DNA from: Oceanobacillus limi
Lineage (GTDB): Bacteria; Bacillota; Bacilli; Bacillales; Amphibacillaceae
Direction of reading: 5' to 3'
Length of the DNA: 64,000 bases
Assembly: GCF_900111445.1 (NCBI RefSeq)
Contig: NZ_FOHE01000016.1
Coordinates: 1 to 64,000, forward strand
The translations under genes and the position numbers were made by a program. Shown here piece by piece: positions 17,063 to 25,781 of the stretch (position 1 is the stretch's first letter; each line of letters begins with the position of its first letter). Below the pieces are notes generated by a model. It was not told the origin of the DNA, did no database searches, and was given only the letters and a program-made list of their open reading frames with translations.

Positions 17063-18523
17063 TTACAGCTTCTTATCTTTTTGCTTATCCTCATAGAAAA
17101 GGATCGCATTAGGATCAACTTTACCGATTCCTAGATACCTAGCTTTATAGTCTGAAAGCAATCTGAAAAATTGTTTACTTAGTAGCAATATTACAACGAC
17201 ATTAATAAAGGTTGGGATTGCTGAAGAGATGTCAGCAAAATACCAAACGGTTTGTCCAGGTAAACCATACGTGACTGCGTAAACTACCATTAATGTACCA
17301 GGGATCGGATATAAATACATAAACCCTTTTAACAAATTGTCTTTGATTTTAGCTTGTCTATTTTTAAATAGGTGGCGAAGTAAAATCTCATAGTATGAAT
17401 ACCATCCAGTAAGGGTTGTTAAGCCGAATAATAGGATAGATAGTGTAATAATGATTCTTCCAGTTTCTCCGATTCCAGCTTCAAAGGCAGAAAGTGTTAA
17501 TTCTGCGCCTGATAATCCAGAAGACCACTTCCCGGTAATAATAATCGTAAATGCTGTAATCGTGCTAACAATAATGGTGTCCATAAATACTTCAAATGCA
17601 CCCCAAATACCTTGTTTAACTGGATGCTTTACTTTAGCTGTGGAATGAACCATTGCCGATGTTCCCCAGCCAGCTTCATTACTGTATACGGATCGTGCCA
17701 TACCCATTCGAATAACTTGGGCAACCGCTGCTCCAGCAAAGCCGCCGACAGCAGCAGTACCACCAAAAGCACCCGTAAATATTAAGGAAAAGACACTTCC
17801 GATTTCCGTAATATTGCTAAGAATAATATAAAGGCCCGCAATTAGATAAAACAGTACCATGAAAGGAACTATCTTAGAGGCTACTTTTCCGATATGTTTA
17901 ATTCCGCCATATACAACGATATAAACAAGAATAGAAAAGAAAATCGAAGCAGGTATCATACCCACGTTAAATGTAGAGCTTAAAGCTTCTGAAATCGTGT
18001 AGTTCTGTAACGTAATAAAAAAAGTAGAGAAAATACCGAAACCAAATATGACAGCTGGTATCATCCAGTATTTGAAATTCTTTTCTTCACCAAGTCCTTT
18101 TTCCATGTAAAAAGTTGGTCCACCGTAAGGCTTCCCGTCGTAGTCGGTACTTCGGTAATAAACTGACAATGTTACTTCGACGGTCTTAATAATCATTCCC
18201 AGTAAAGCAGTAAGCCACATCCATAGGATAGCTCCGGGGCCACCTACGGCAATAGCAGTTGCTACACCACCAATATTAGCAACTCCAACTGAGCCACCAA
18301 TTGCAGTAGTTACAGCCTCAAAAGACGTTAAGACGCCCTTGGAATCATCATTAGTATTTTTTTTCGTAAACATATTTGAAAATGTTTCTTTCAAGATATG
18401 TGGCAAATAAGCAAGCTGAAAAAATTTACTGCCGATTGTGAAATACAAGCCAACAAACACCATTGTTACGATTAGTGGAAGTCCCCATAAAAATGCGGAT
18501 AGTCCTTCTAGAATGTTTCCCAT
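17063..18523 (-). CDS. Sodium:alanine/glycine symporter, AGCS family
   Basis: A 486-residue secondary transporter that takes up alanine, glycine or a related amino acid with Na+. The AGCS pattern is clear: SFEAVTTAIGGSVGVANIGGVATAIAVGGPGAILWMW, then FYMEKGLGE and RMGMARSVYSNEAGWGTSAMVHSTAK. About eleven helices. The start overlaps the end of the amidohydrolase gene by 16 bases, so the two are translationally coupled; the likely cargo is the amino acid or derivative released by that hydrolase. Confidence 0.92.
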   Translation of the reverse strand: MGNILEGLSAFLWGLPLIVTMVFVGLYFTIGSKFFQLAYLPHILKETFSNMFTKKNTNDDSKGVLTSFEAVTTAIGGSVGVANIGGVATAIAVGGPGAILWMWLTALLGMIIKTVEVTLSVYYRSTDYDGKPYGGPTFYMEKGLGEEKNFKYWMIPAVIFGFGIFSTFFITLQNYTISEALSSTFNVGMIPASIFFSILVYIVVYGGIKHIGKVASKIVPFMVLFYLIAGLYIILSNITEIGSVFSLIFTGAFGGTAAVGGFAGAAVAQVIRMGMARSVYSNEAGWGTSAMVHSTAKVKHPVKQGIWGAFEVFMDTIIVSTITAFTIIITGKWSSGLSGAELTLSAFEAGIGETGRIIITLSILLFGLTTLTGWYSYYEILLRHLFKNRQAKIKDNLLKGFMYLYPIPGTLMVVYAVTYGLPGQTVWYFADISSAIPTFINVVVILLLSKQFFRLLSDYKARYLGIGKVDPNAILFYEDKQKDKKL

Positions 18524-20133
18524 AGTTGTGCTTCCTCCGCTTTTTGATAGTGAATGTCTCCACCAATAATCGTCATTTCAATAGAAGTCTGAAGTAGTTC
18601 ATCAGCGTCTTCCATAGCAAATGGGTTAGCTGAATATACGGTCATATCTGCTAACTTTCCACGAGAAATCGTACCCTTTATTGTCTCTTCATTTGTTGGA
18701 TAAGCTGTTAACTCGGTAAATAAACGAAATGCTTCCATCATGGAAAGTTTTTCAGTTGGATTCCATCCCTGATGGGTTTGACCTGGTGCTTTTCGAGTAA
18801 CAGCTGCGTGGATTCCTAATAATGGGTTAACTGGTTCTACAGGAGCATCTGATCCACCGGCACAGATAATTCCGGCATCCATCATGGTTTTCCAGGCATA
18901 AGATAATTTAATGCGTTGATCACCAAGTCGCTCTTGAACCCATGGGAAATCTCCAACTAGGAAACGTGGCTGAATATCAGCAATTCTACTAGGTTTCGCT
19001 AGTCGTTCCACTAGGTCATTACGAAGGACCTGTGTATGGATTAATCGGTCACGATGGGCTACGGTAGGGAATTGATCCAGAACATCTAACACATTTTCTA
19101 ATGCTTGGTCACCAATGGTATGGACCGCTATCGGCATGGATAATTCACGTGCGCGTCTTACAATGTCAAATAGTGTTTCCTGGTCGTACATTGCTTCACC
19201 GTAATTGCTTGGATCGTCTGCATAAGGCTCTGATAATAAGGCAGTACGTCTACCAAAGGCTCCGTCGCCGAAAATTTTCACTGCTCCAATAGTCAACGTT
19301 TCATTTCCGTATCCTGCATACATGCCAGCTTCACGTAAATCATTTAGAAACTCGTGATTAATTAATAGGTTGGAACGCAAGCCAAGACCTTCTTCATTCA
19401 ACAATTCATCATAAATGCGATACGTTTGATGAAGTCCTCCTAAAAATAAGGGATCATTGGAATGAACACTTGTTAGCCCTTGTTGAATCGAAAATTCGAT
19501 CGCTTTTCGCATGGCATTTTTTAGTTCAGTATAGGACTTTTCAGGAACATGCTTCGTGAAAATTTCCTTGGCAGATTCAAGAACAAGGCCAGTAGGCTTC
19601 TTCGTCACTTCATCTCGAACAATTTTTCCGCCTACAGGGATTGTCATCGAGGGATGATAATTTGAAACTTCTAATGCTTTACTATTTACAACATTGGCAT
19701 GACTACAAATTCTAGAAATGAGCAATGGGTTATATGGTGCTACATGATCCAATTCTTCAATCGTTGGAATGGTCCCATCGGTAAATAGGTTCTCATCCCA
19801 ACCAAATCCTAGTAACCATTCATTGGGTTTTAGGGTAGCTGCTTTTGCTTGGATTTTTTCTAGCATTTCTTGTTTGGATGTAACTCCCGTTAAGTCTAAA
19901 TTCATAAACTTTTCAGCAATCATAGATAGGTGCAGGTGACTATCTACTAGACCAGGAGTAGCAGTTTTACCTTCTAGGGAGATCGTCTCACTAGTTGGCG
20001 TGGTCCAACGAAGTAACATTGATTCGGTAGAACCCATGTCTATGAAGCGACCGTTTTCCACGACAACTGCTTGGACAAGGGGATCGGAAGCATCAAAGGT
20101 GTAGATGTTTCCATTTGTATATATTTTTCTCAT
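18508..20133 (-). CDS. Amidohydrolase, YtcJ/Amidohydro_3 family
   Basis: A 541-residue metal-dependent hydrolase of the amidohydrolase superfamily (PF07969). It has MRKIYTNGNIYTFD at the start, the metal-binding GLVDSHLHLS, later His residues in SICSHANVVNS-like and PIAVHTIGDQALE contexts, and the terminal metal Asp in CAGGSDAPVEPVNP. YtcJ-type proteins hydrolyse N-acyl or aryl amides; the natural substrate is seldom known. AGAAGGAGAGG precedes the ATG. First gene of a probable operon with the AGCS symporter, which suggests that an N-substituted amino acid is cleaved and the amino acid handled by the partner; this is inference. Confidence 0.87.
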   Translation of the reverse strand: MRKIYTNGNIYTFDASDPLVQAVVVENGRFIDMGSTESMLLRWTTPTSETISLEGKTATPGLVDSHLHLSMIAEKFMNLDLTGVTSKQEMLEKIQAKAATLKPNEWLLGFGWDENLFTDGTIPTIEELDHVAPYNPLLISRICSHANVVNSKALEVSNYHPSMTIPVGGKIVRDEVTKKPTGLVLESAKEIFTKHVPEKSYTELKNAMRKAIEFSIQQGLTSVHSNDPLFLGGLHQTYRIYDELLNEEGLGLRSNLLINHEFLNDLREAGMYAGYGNETLTIGAVKIFGDGAFGRRTALLSEPYADDPSNYGEAMYDQETLFDIVRRARELSMPIAVHTIGDQALENVLDVLDQFPTVAHRDRLIHTQVLRNDLVERLAKPSRIADIQPRFLVGDFPWVQERLGDQRIKLSYAWKTMMDAGIICAGGSDAPVEPVNPLLGIHAAVTRKAPGQTHQGWNPTEKLSMMEAFRLFTELTAYPTNEETIKGTISRGKLADMTVYSANPFAMEDADELLQTSIEMTIIGGDIHYQKAEEAQLWETF

Positions 20134-20554
20134 GGTTTACCTCTCCTTCTATACGTTAAGCTGTACAGGAAGAGAAAAACTGAATCAAGAGGGAAATGTG
20201 GTGTATAAGAGGCTTTTTTAAGCACAAAAAAACAACGACAGAAAATAACCCATCATTGTTTTACAATATACGTTATCCTCCATTTCGATCAGTAGTTCTC
20301 CATGCACAAATGCTCGCATGACAGTATGTCCTTTATTTAAAGACATCCCAGCAATAATAAGTTTGACCCCCTATTATGCTTCGGCAACAAATCCTTTCAT
20401 TAACAATCATCGTTGTCATTCTCCTGTTAATTACTAATATTCATTGCACCTCTACCTCACCGATCTGATAAGGTCTCATATGAAATTTAAAATCATCTTA
20501 ACAGAAACTATTCCATTGTTCAAGATGTTTTTTATATGAAAGTTTATTCTGAAA
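20134..20554. other. Divergent intergenic region, no convincing gene
   Basis: Between the amidohydrolase gene (minus) and the FAD oxidase gene (plus). On the minus strand about 20226-20350 holds a frame of some 42 codons (begins MSLNKGHTVMRAF) without a ribosome binding site; it reads like a decayed gene end but I cannot name it. The rest carries promoters for both flanking genes. Confidence 0.4.
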
Positions 20555-20576
20555 AATGTATACCAAGGTATACATT
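20555..20576. promoter_or_regulatory. Perfect palindrome, candidate repressor operator
   Basis: Arms AATGTATACC (20555-20564) and GGTATACATT (20567-20576) flank a two-base centre AA. This TGTATACC/GGTATACA form is typical of GntR- or TetR-type operators. It lies 130 bases before the chosen start of the FAD oxidase gene. Confidence 0.55.
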
Positions 20577-20705
20577 ACAGCTTGAGAGTGCTGTGGTACG
20601 CTTTTAAAAGTTCATCCTTTCCTGCATATGTGTGATAAAAAAGATATGCGAGGAAGATTTAGGTTTGGCAAATTTTCTACGTTAGTGGATACGGAGGGAA
20701 TAGGA

Positions 20706-22070
20706 ATGGAATACGATGTTTCAATTGAAAAAAGTGGAAAGATTATTCTACCAAACCATGATTTATATGATGATAAAAGGAAGGTATGGAATAATCGTTT
20801 TGATCGAAGGCCGGCAGTTATTTTTGAGTGTAAGTCGGAGGCAGATGTTGTTTCAGCAGTAAATTATGCCAATGATCAAGATTTAGAGGTGTCTATTCAT
20901 GGAGGAGGTCATCATCTAGCGGGAACAGCAGTTTGTGATGGTGGCGTCATGGTGGATCTATCAAACATGAATAAGGTAACAGTTGATAAGGAAAGGCAAA
21001 TTGCTGTTGTAGAAGGCGGAGCAAAGCTATCTGATATTGATCATGAGACACAAAAATATGGTTTAGCAACTCCGACTGGAACTGTTTCAGAAACCGGAAT
21101 TGGCGGCCTAGCACTCGGAGGAGGATTTGGCTATCTTCGCGGTAAATATGGGTTAACATGTGACAATATAAAAAGTGTGCGTATGGTTACGGCTGAAGGG
21201 GAATTACTACATGTCAATGAAGAGAATCATTCGGATTTATTTTGGGCAATTCGTGGTGGTGGAGGAAATTTTGGTGTGGTGACCAGCTTTGAATTTCAAC
21301 TTCATCCAGTAGGTCCGAACGTGTTAGCTCTTGATGTGATGTACGATTACAAGGATGTTCACCAAATACTCAATCGGTTAAAAGAGTATATGATTACTGC
21401 TTCAGATGAGGTTTCTGTAAATCTAGCCATTATGCAATTGCCTCCAGCAGATTTTTTACCAGAATTTCTTCATCATAAACGGGTAATCACGCTCAGTGGG
21501 ATGTATCTTGGTCAGTTGTCGCGAGAGGTGGAGGAAACGATAATTGAACCTTTGGTAAAGCTAGCAGAGCCGATTATGGATAACACTGGGATCATGCCTT
21601 ATGTTCAACTTCAAAGCAAGTTGGATCCCATGGTTCCAAGAGGTGTATCGTTTGATGGAACATCTTTATTTTTCAAAGAATTAACAGACGAAGCTATCCA
21701 ATTATTAACAAAAGCAATAGATGAATCAGAAGTTTCGACTATTGTACAATTATGGGCTTTACATGGTCAGATGAACCGAACTTCACCTCATGACACAGCA
21801 TTTGCGATCCGAGATGCGAATTACTTATTGCTTGTGGATGGAGAAATTCCAGACGAATCGCCTGCCAAGTGTACAGAATGGATGGATTCTCTATATAAAA
21901 AGCTTGAACCTTATTCCCATAAGGGAGCCTCTTATTTGAATGGGGCCAATCTCGATCATGAGATAATGTTAAAAACCTACCGTGACAACTATAGAAGATT
22001 GGCAGATATTAAAGGGAAATACGATCCGAAAAATATATTTTGCCATAACCATAACATTGAGCCTGCGTAA
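20706..22070 (+). CDS. FAD-binding oxidoreductase, berberine-bridge-enzyme (BBE) type
   Basis: A 454-residue flavin oxidase. The FAD domain has VSIHGGGHHLAGTAV, where His69 is the usual covalent flavin link, and GIGGLALGGGFGYLRGKYGLTCDN. The C-terminal BBE motif is YDPKNIFCHNHNIEP. The second, cysteinyl flavin link of plant BBE would fall in PTGTVSETG, which has no Cys, so single covalent or non-covalent FAD is likely. Related bacterial enzymes oxidise alcohols, sugars or secondary metabolites; the substrate is unknown. ATG 20706 follows GGAGGGAATAGGA and is preferred to the ATG at 20628, which would add 26 residues with no ribosome binding site. A palindrome at 20555-20576 may control it. 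Confidence 0.87.
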   Translation: MEYDVSIEKSGKIILPNHDLYDDKRKVWNNRFDRRPAVIFECKSEADVVSAVNYANDQDLEVSIHGGGHHLAGTAVCDGGVMVDLSNMNKVTVDKERQIAVVEGGAKLSDIDHETQKYGLATPTGTVSETGIGGLALGGGFGYLRGKYGLTCDNIKSVRMVTAEGELLHVNEENHSDLFWAIRGGGGNFGVVTSFEFQLHPVGPNVLALDVMYDYKDVHQILNRLKEYMITASDEVSVNLAIMQLPPADFLPEFLHHKRVITLSGMYLGQLSREVEETIIEPLVKLAEPIMDNTGIMPYVQLQSKLDPMVPRGVSFDGTSLFFKELTDEAIQLLTKAIDESEVSTIVQLWALHGQMNRTSPHDTAFAIRDANYLLLVDGEIPDESPAKCTEWMDSLYKKLEPYSHKGASYLNGANLDHEIMLKTYRDNYRRLADIKGKYDPKNIFCHNHNIEPA

Positions 22071-22229
22071 TGGAGGTGAAAATAGGGATGAAAAACGGTT
22101 GCACTTTTTTGAATTTTTAATCATATAAATTAGTGGAAGTGTTTTTACTAGGTAGGAGAACATTATTGCTTTCCTACCGATGAAAGGTGTAACAAACTAC
22201 AAAAGCGTAGAATGTAGGAGGTGCTTTGA

Positions 22230-22604
22230 ATGACAGAAGAAACAACGGAAGAAAAAGTGGAGGTGTCTGAGGATACATCGGCTGAGGAAGTAGATTCTGA
22301 AGACGTAAAAAGTAATAAAGGAATGGCTATTCTAGCCTATTTAGGGTTTTTATTTATTGTCCCTCTACTTGCTGCAAAGGAATCTAAATTTGCAATGTAT
22401 CACACCAATCAAGGACTTGTCTTATTTATTATTGGTGTAGCTGTTTATATTGTTGGTTCGATTATCCCTGTTCTTGGCTGGTTACTCATTTTACCATTAG
22501 GGAGCCTACTTTGGTTAGTTTGGGCAGTTATCGGCATTATTAATGCTGCTAATGGAAAAGAAAAACCGCTGCCACTGATCGGCAATTTACAGATCATTAA
22601 GTAA
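22230..22604 (+). CDS. DUF4870/Tic20-like membrane protein with acidic N-terminus
   Basis: A 124-residue protein: an acidic, Thr/Glu-rich cytoplasmic leader of about 30 residues, then three to four membrane segments with the DUF4870 pattern (AILAYLGFLFIVPLLAAKESKFAMYHTNQGLVLFI ... WAVIGIINAANGKEKPLPLIG). The family is uncharacterised. AGGAGGTG precedes the ATG. Single gene with terminator at 22611-22648. Confidence 0.85.
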   Translation: MTEETTEEKVEVSEDTSAEEVDSEDVKSNKGMAILAYLGFLFIVPLLAAKESKFAMYHTNQGLVLFIIGVAVYIVGSIIPVLGWLLILPLGSLLWLVWAVIGIINAANGKEKPLPLIGNLQIIK

Positions 22605-22610
22605 TAACAT

Positions 22611-22648
22611 AAAGGTAAGGGAATACCTAATGCTCCCTTACCTTTATT
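22611..22648 (+). terminator. Terminator after the DUF4870 gene
   Basis: Arms AAAGGTAAGGGA (22611-22622) and TCCCTTACCTTT (22634-22645), then T-rich sequence. Confidence 0.85.
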
Positions 22649-22723
22649 TATCCCGTACAAGGCCCCCACGGATTGCAGAATAATGTATGAAGCTTGCTTC
22701 ACTCTAAAGAATTCATGTTTCTA

Positions 22724-24736
22724 CTATACAAACTCCATAAACTGCTTTATTAATTGTCTTCGGTTTTTAACGTTTGCTTTCTTTAAGATTCTACTAACAT
22801 GTTTTTTGACAGTTATCTCTGCAATAAATAGACTTGTAGCGATTTCCTTATTATTCTTGTTTTCTAGTATAAGCTGGATAATGTCTTTTTCCCGTTCCGT
22901 TAACGATAAAGTCTCTGCAATCATTTCCAGTTTCGATTGATATGCATTGCTTTGTGTAAATTGTTTTAAATATTGATCTAGTTTTTGACCACTTACATCT
23001 AAGATATATGTTGGTGATGGAATGTCTTCTCCAAAGTCATAGGAAATAGCGTTAGGAATCTCTTGAAACCCAAGGAAGGCTAATAATTCTTGGAAAAATT
23101 GCACAGGTGTCGAAGTAATGATTTTTCCTCCTGGTAAAGTTAATGTAAATAGATTATATAATAGATAGGATTGAGCTGAGCTATCTGTGGGATCAACAAA
23201 ATCGAGATGTCTAATATACCAGCCAGCATTTTCGGTCTCGGGAACACGAAAGGCTTCCATTTCTTCTTTCGATAGATGATCAAAGTAGGCCCTTGAAACA
23301 GGTTCGTTTGCTAGATGCTTTAGCGTTGTTTCATTAATAGGTACAATGATCGATATCCCAATTGCTTCTCCGTCTTTGTTTTTTAATAAACTAGTCGTTT
23401 CATATCCCATTTTTTGTACATAATCTGGTCCTAGAAATTCGGCTTCCCGCTGATTATGCTGCAGGGAAGCATAAAATTGATACGATCTACTTGAAGTTCG
23501 GTTAAAAAAATTCACGTCACTTTCGCTTAGATTCTCTTTCTTGTATGCAAAGAATTCTTGGACTTCATGGAAGTTATATGCTTCTACTGGTTCCAAGTAC
23601 ATTAATTGGTCGTTCATCTCTTGGAAAAATGCTGTTTGGATAAAATCGTTTCTTAAATGATAAAAGAATTGGGCAATATCATAAGGAGAACGTGTTTTAA
23701 TGGTTCGATGATAATAATAATTTGCTATTTTCTCTGATAGATTGTTAAAAATTTCTGGATTACGATGTTTCATTTCAAGTTGAATAGCATCTCGGATTAG
23801 ATCATGCATGGACCAACCACTATTTCTTGCTCGAATAAATGATAAGGAAATTAGTTCATTAAATTTCTCTAAGGAAACCTCCTTTTCCAGAACCGTGGAC
23901 AAGCTTTGCCTGTCAAACTGATGAAAAAGCGCAGCAATATCAATTAATTGATGTAATTCTTCATTTTGTACTTCATTTAACCATCTCCCAGTTAACTCTA
24001 ATAAGATGTTAGGAGTGTTTTCTGCTACTCTTTCAATTGATTGATCGCTATTAGCTAATGTTGCCATCGATAAGGTAAGCGGGTGTCCTTCGGTTAGTTG
24101 CCAAATAGCTAGAATGAGTGATTCAGCTTGAATTTGAAATTGGTTTAAATAGGTACGTGCTTGATCCAGTGTAAACTCTTTAAGCTCCATTTGTTTGGTG
24201 ATTCGTCGTAGTGGTGCTGAATGATTCCATTCATTCCGTAATGGTTTTCTTCCAGCAAGTATGACCAGTATGTTTTTGGGGAGCTTTTTCATTAGAATTT
24301 GACGAAACCATCGATCTAAATCATCCATCAATTCATACGTATCAATGGAGAGGATCATACGTTCAGTTGCAGCCAATTGCTCTAAAAGGTCAATACAAGA
24401 TTCTATTGAATAAGATTCAATTTGAAAGGGGAGTGGGTGTACTGTAAACTCAATCATTTGGAGTACGTATTCGGCAAAATCGGACGGGGTATGAATAAAC
24501 TCTTGACTATCTAACTGTAAATATAGTATCCCCTTTTCTTCTGCTAGACGCTTATATGCTTGAAGTAAGAAGGTTTTTCCTACACCACCAATACCGTGAT
24601 GGTGAAGTACCTTAAAACTAGGATCGTATTCATCAATCCACGCTTGGAAATGATTTAATTCCGCTTGTCTCCCGATAAAATAGCTTTCTTCTATACGTTT
24701 AAGAAAAGTATTTATAGGGGGTTCATTTTGATTCAC
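22724..24736 (-). CDS. STAND-type ATPase regulator with C-terminal LuxR helix-turn-helix
   Basis: A 670-residue transcription regulator. The N-terminal NTPase has a Walker A (GIGGVGKT, 48-55), a Walker B-like ILSIDTYE and a winged-helix-like segment to about 330. Between about 400 and 600 lies a region I do not recognise firmly; its order (YVQKMGYETTSLL..., YLLYNLFTL..., FFQELLAFLGFQEIP) is reminiscent of an acetyltransferase-like fold. The C-terminus (about 606-670) is a LuxR HTH: LTEREKDIIQLILENKNNKEIATSLFIAEITVKKHVSRIL. The start is a GTG at 24736 with GAGGAGG about 12 bases upstream. No adjacent target is obvious; pflAB lies downstream on the same strand beyond a terminator. STAND proteins typically act as ligand- and ATP-driven oligomeric switches. 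Confidence 0.85.
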   Translation of the reverse strand: MNQNEPPINTFLKRIEESYFIGRQAELNHFQAWIDEYDPSFKVLHHHGIGGVGKTFLLQAYKRLAEEKGILYLQLDSQEFIHTPSDFAEYVLQMIEFTVHPLPFQIESYSIESCIDLLEQLAATERMILSIDTYELMDDLDRWFRQILMKKLPKNILVILAGRKPLRNEWNHSAPLRRITKQMELKEFTLDQARTYLNQFQIQAESLILAIWQLTEGHPLTLSMATLANSDQSIERVAENTPNILLELTGRWLNEVQNEELHQLIDIAALFHQFDRQSLSTVLEKEVSLEKFNELISLSFIRARNSGWSMHDLIRDAIQLEMKHRNPEIFNNLSEKIANYYYHRTIKTRSPYDIAQFFYHLRNDFIQTAFFQEMNDQLMYLEPVEAYNFHEVQEFFAYKKENLSESDVNFFNRTSSRSYQFYASLQHNQREAEFLGPDYVQKMGYETTSLLKNKDGEAIGISIIVPINETTLKHLANEPVSRAYFDHLSKEEMEAFRVPETENAGWYIRHLDFVDPTDSSAQSYLLYNLFTLTLPGGKIITSTPVQFFQELLAFLGFQEIPNAISYDFGEDIPSPTYILDVSGQKLDQYLKQFTQSNAYQSKLEMIAETLSLTEREKDIIQLILENKNNKEIATSLFIAEITVKKHVSRILKKANVKNRRQLIKQFMEFV

Positions 24737-24791
24737 AGTAAAAAACGCCTCCTCGCTAATGAAGTTAGAAAAGTTTAATAATTCTTACTTT

Positions 24792-24908
24792 ATGATAAAT
24801 GGTAACTTGTGTCAAATGGGAAAAGAATTATCTAATGAAGATGAAGACATGAAAGAGGAGGAAATCATGGAGAAAGTTCTTCATAAAGGAGATGAAGGAA
24901 TAATTTAA
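24792..24908 (+). CDS. Possible small acidic protein
   Basis: A frame of 38 codons from ATG 24792, rich in Glu and Asp. The internal ATG at 24867 is the only one with a strong ribosome binding site (AGAGGAGG, 4-5 bases away) and would give a 13-residue peptide. The frame stops six bases before a good hairpin at 24915-24947. It lies divergent from the LuxR-type gene. Coding is uncertain. Confidence 0.3.
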   Translation: MINGNLCQMGKELSNEDEDMKEEEIMEKVLHKGDEGII

Positions 24909-24914
24909 AAATAA

Positions 24915-24950
24915 AACAGTCATTCATTAATCGGATGAATGACTGTTAAG
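24915..24950. terminator. Terminator between the small ORF and pflA
   Basis: Perfect arms AACAGTCATTCAT (24915-24927) and ATGAATGACTGTT (24935-24947). Confidence 0.8.
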
Positions 24951-24973
24951 TAGACTTTTACTAATTCACTAAA

Positions 24974-25705
24974 TCAGTTATTTGCTAGAATTGCTTCCGC
25001 ATTAGTGATTCTTTCTGTTGTAGGGGGTTCCGTATCCTTTAATGGATAGTCATAGCCTAATGCTTCCCACTTATAAACACCAAGCTTATGATATGGTAAT
25101 ACTTCGACTCTTTCAATATTAGGAAGAGTTTGGATGAAATCAGATAGGTTGATAAGGTCCTCATCAAAATCTGATTTTCCTGGTACTAGTACATGTCTAA
25201 CCCATACGGGAATTTGTTTTTCCGCTAAATAAGATGCGAAATCCAAGATGTGTTCATTAGACATTCCGGTTAATGCCTTGTGTTTACTAGGATCAATCTG
25301 TTTTAAGTCTAATAGAACAAGGTCAGTTAATAAAAGAAGTTCGTCTAATAACCGTATGAAAGAAGGAGAACGTGAGAAACAACCTCCTGATGTATCAATC
25401 GTTGTGTGAATTCCATGTTTTTTGAGTTCCTTAAATAGCTCTACCAAGAATTTGGTATGCAAAAGTGGTTCACCTCCACTTATCGTGACGCCTCCACCAG
25501 TTGCTTTAAAAAATGGGAGGTAAGCTTTAATATCAGTCATCACTTCTTCAACCGTGACCTCTTTACCGTCACCCATCTTCCACGTATCTGGGTTATGGCA
25601 AAATTGGCACCGAAGCAAGCACCCTTGCATGAATAAAACATAACGGATTCCAGGACCATCAAGCGTCCCACAGGTTTCAACAGAATGAATGCGACCTTTT
25701 CTCAA
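24974..25705 (-). CDS. pflA: Pyruvate formate-lyase activating enzyme
   Basis: Radical-SAM enzyme that makes the glycyl radical on PflB. The 243-residue protein has the SAM cluster motif CLLRCQFC (Cys29, Cys33 and Cys36 in CxxxCxxC), the GGE motif in TISGGEPLLH and the usual length. TTG 25705 is taken as start because GGGAGGTAT lies just upstream; the frame is open 21 codons further, but that part is the palindromic repeat at 25728-25769. It lies 76 bases downstream of pflB in the same operon. Confidence 0.93.
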   Translation of the reverse strand: MRKGRIHSVETCGTLDGPGIRYVLFMQGCLLRCQFCHNPDTWKMGDGKEVTVEEVMTDIKAYLPFFKATGGGVTISGGEPLLHTKFLVELFKELKKHGIHTTIDTSGGCFSRSPSFIRLLDELLLLTDLVLLDLKQIDPSKHKALTGMSNEHILDFASYLAEKQIPVWVRHVLVPGKSDFDEDLINLSDFIQTLPNIERVEVLPYHKLGVYKWEALGYDYPLKDTEPPTTERITNAEAILANN

Positions 25706-25727
25706 AAGAATACCTCCCTTTATTATT

Positions 25728-25769
25728 GGTGCCAGGCACTTGTCGAATTTCCGACAAGTGCCTGGCACC
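25728..25769. repeat. Perfect 18-bp inverted repeat between pflB and pflA
   Basis: Arms GGTGCCAGGCACTTGTCG (25728-25745) and CGACAAGTGCCTGGCACC (25752-25769) with a six-base loop. The stem is more G+C-rich than its surroundings and has no T run after it on either strand. The GTGCC-AGGCAC core is like the small REP-type hairpins scattered in many Bacillaceae genomes. It could protect the upstream pflB message or reduce read-through to pflA. Confidence 0.85.
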
Positions 25770-25781
25770 TCCGAGACGGTG

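Noticed and set aside
25728-25769. Terminator between pflB and pflA
   Set aside because: The stem is strong but no T run follows on either strand, and pflA needs to be expressed with pflB.
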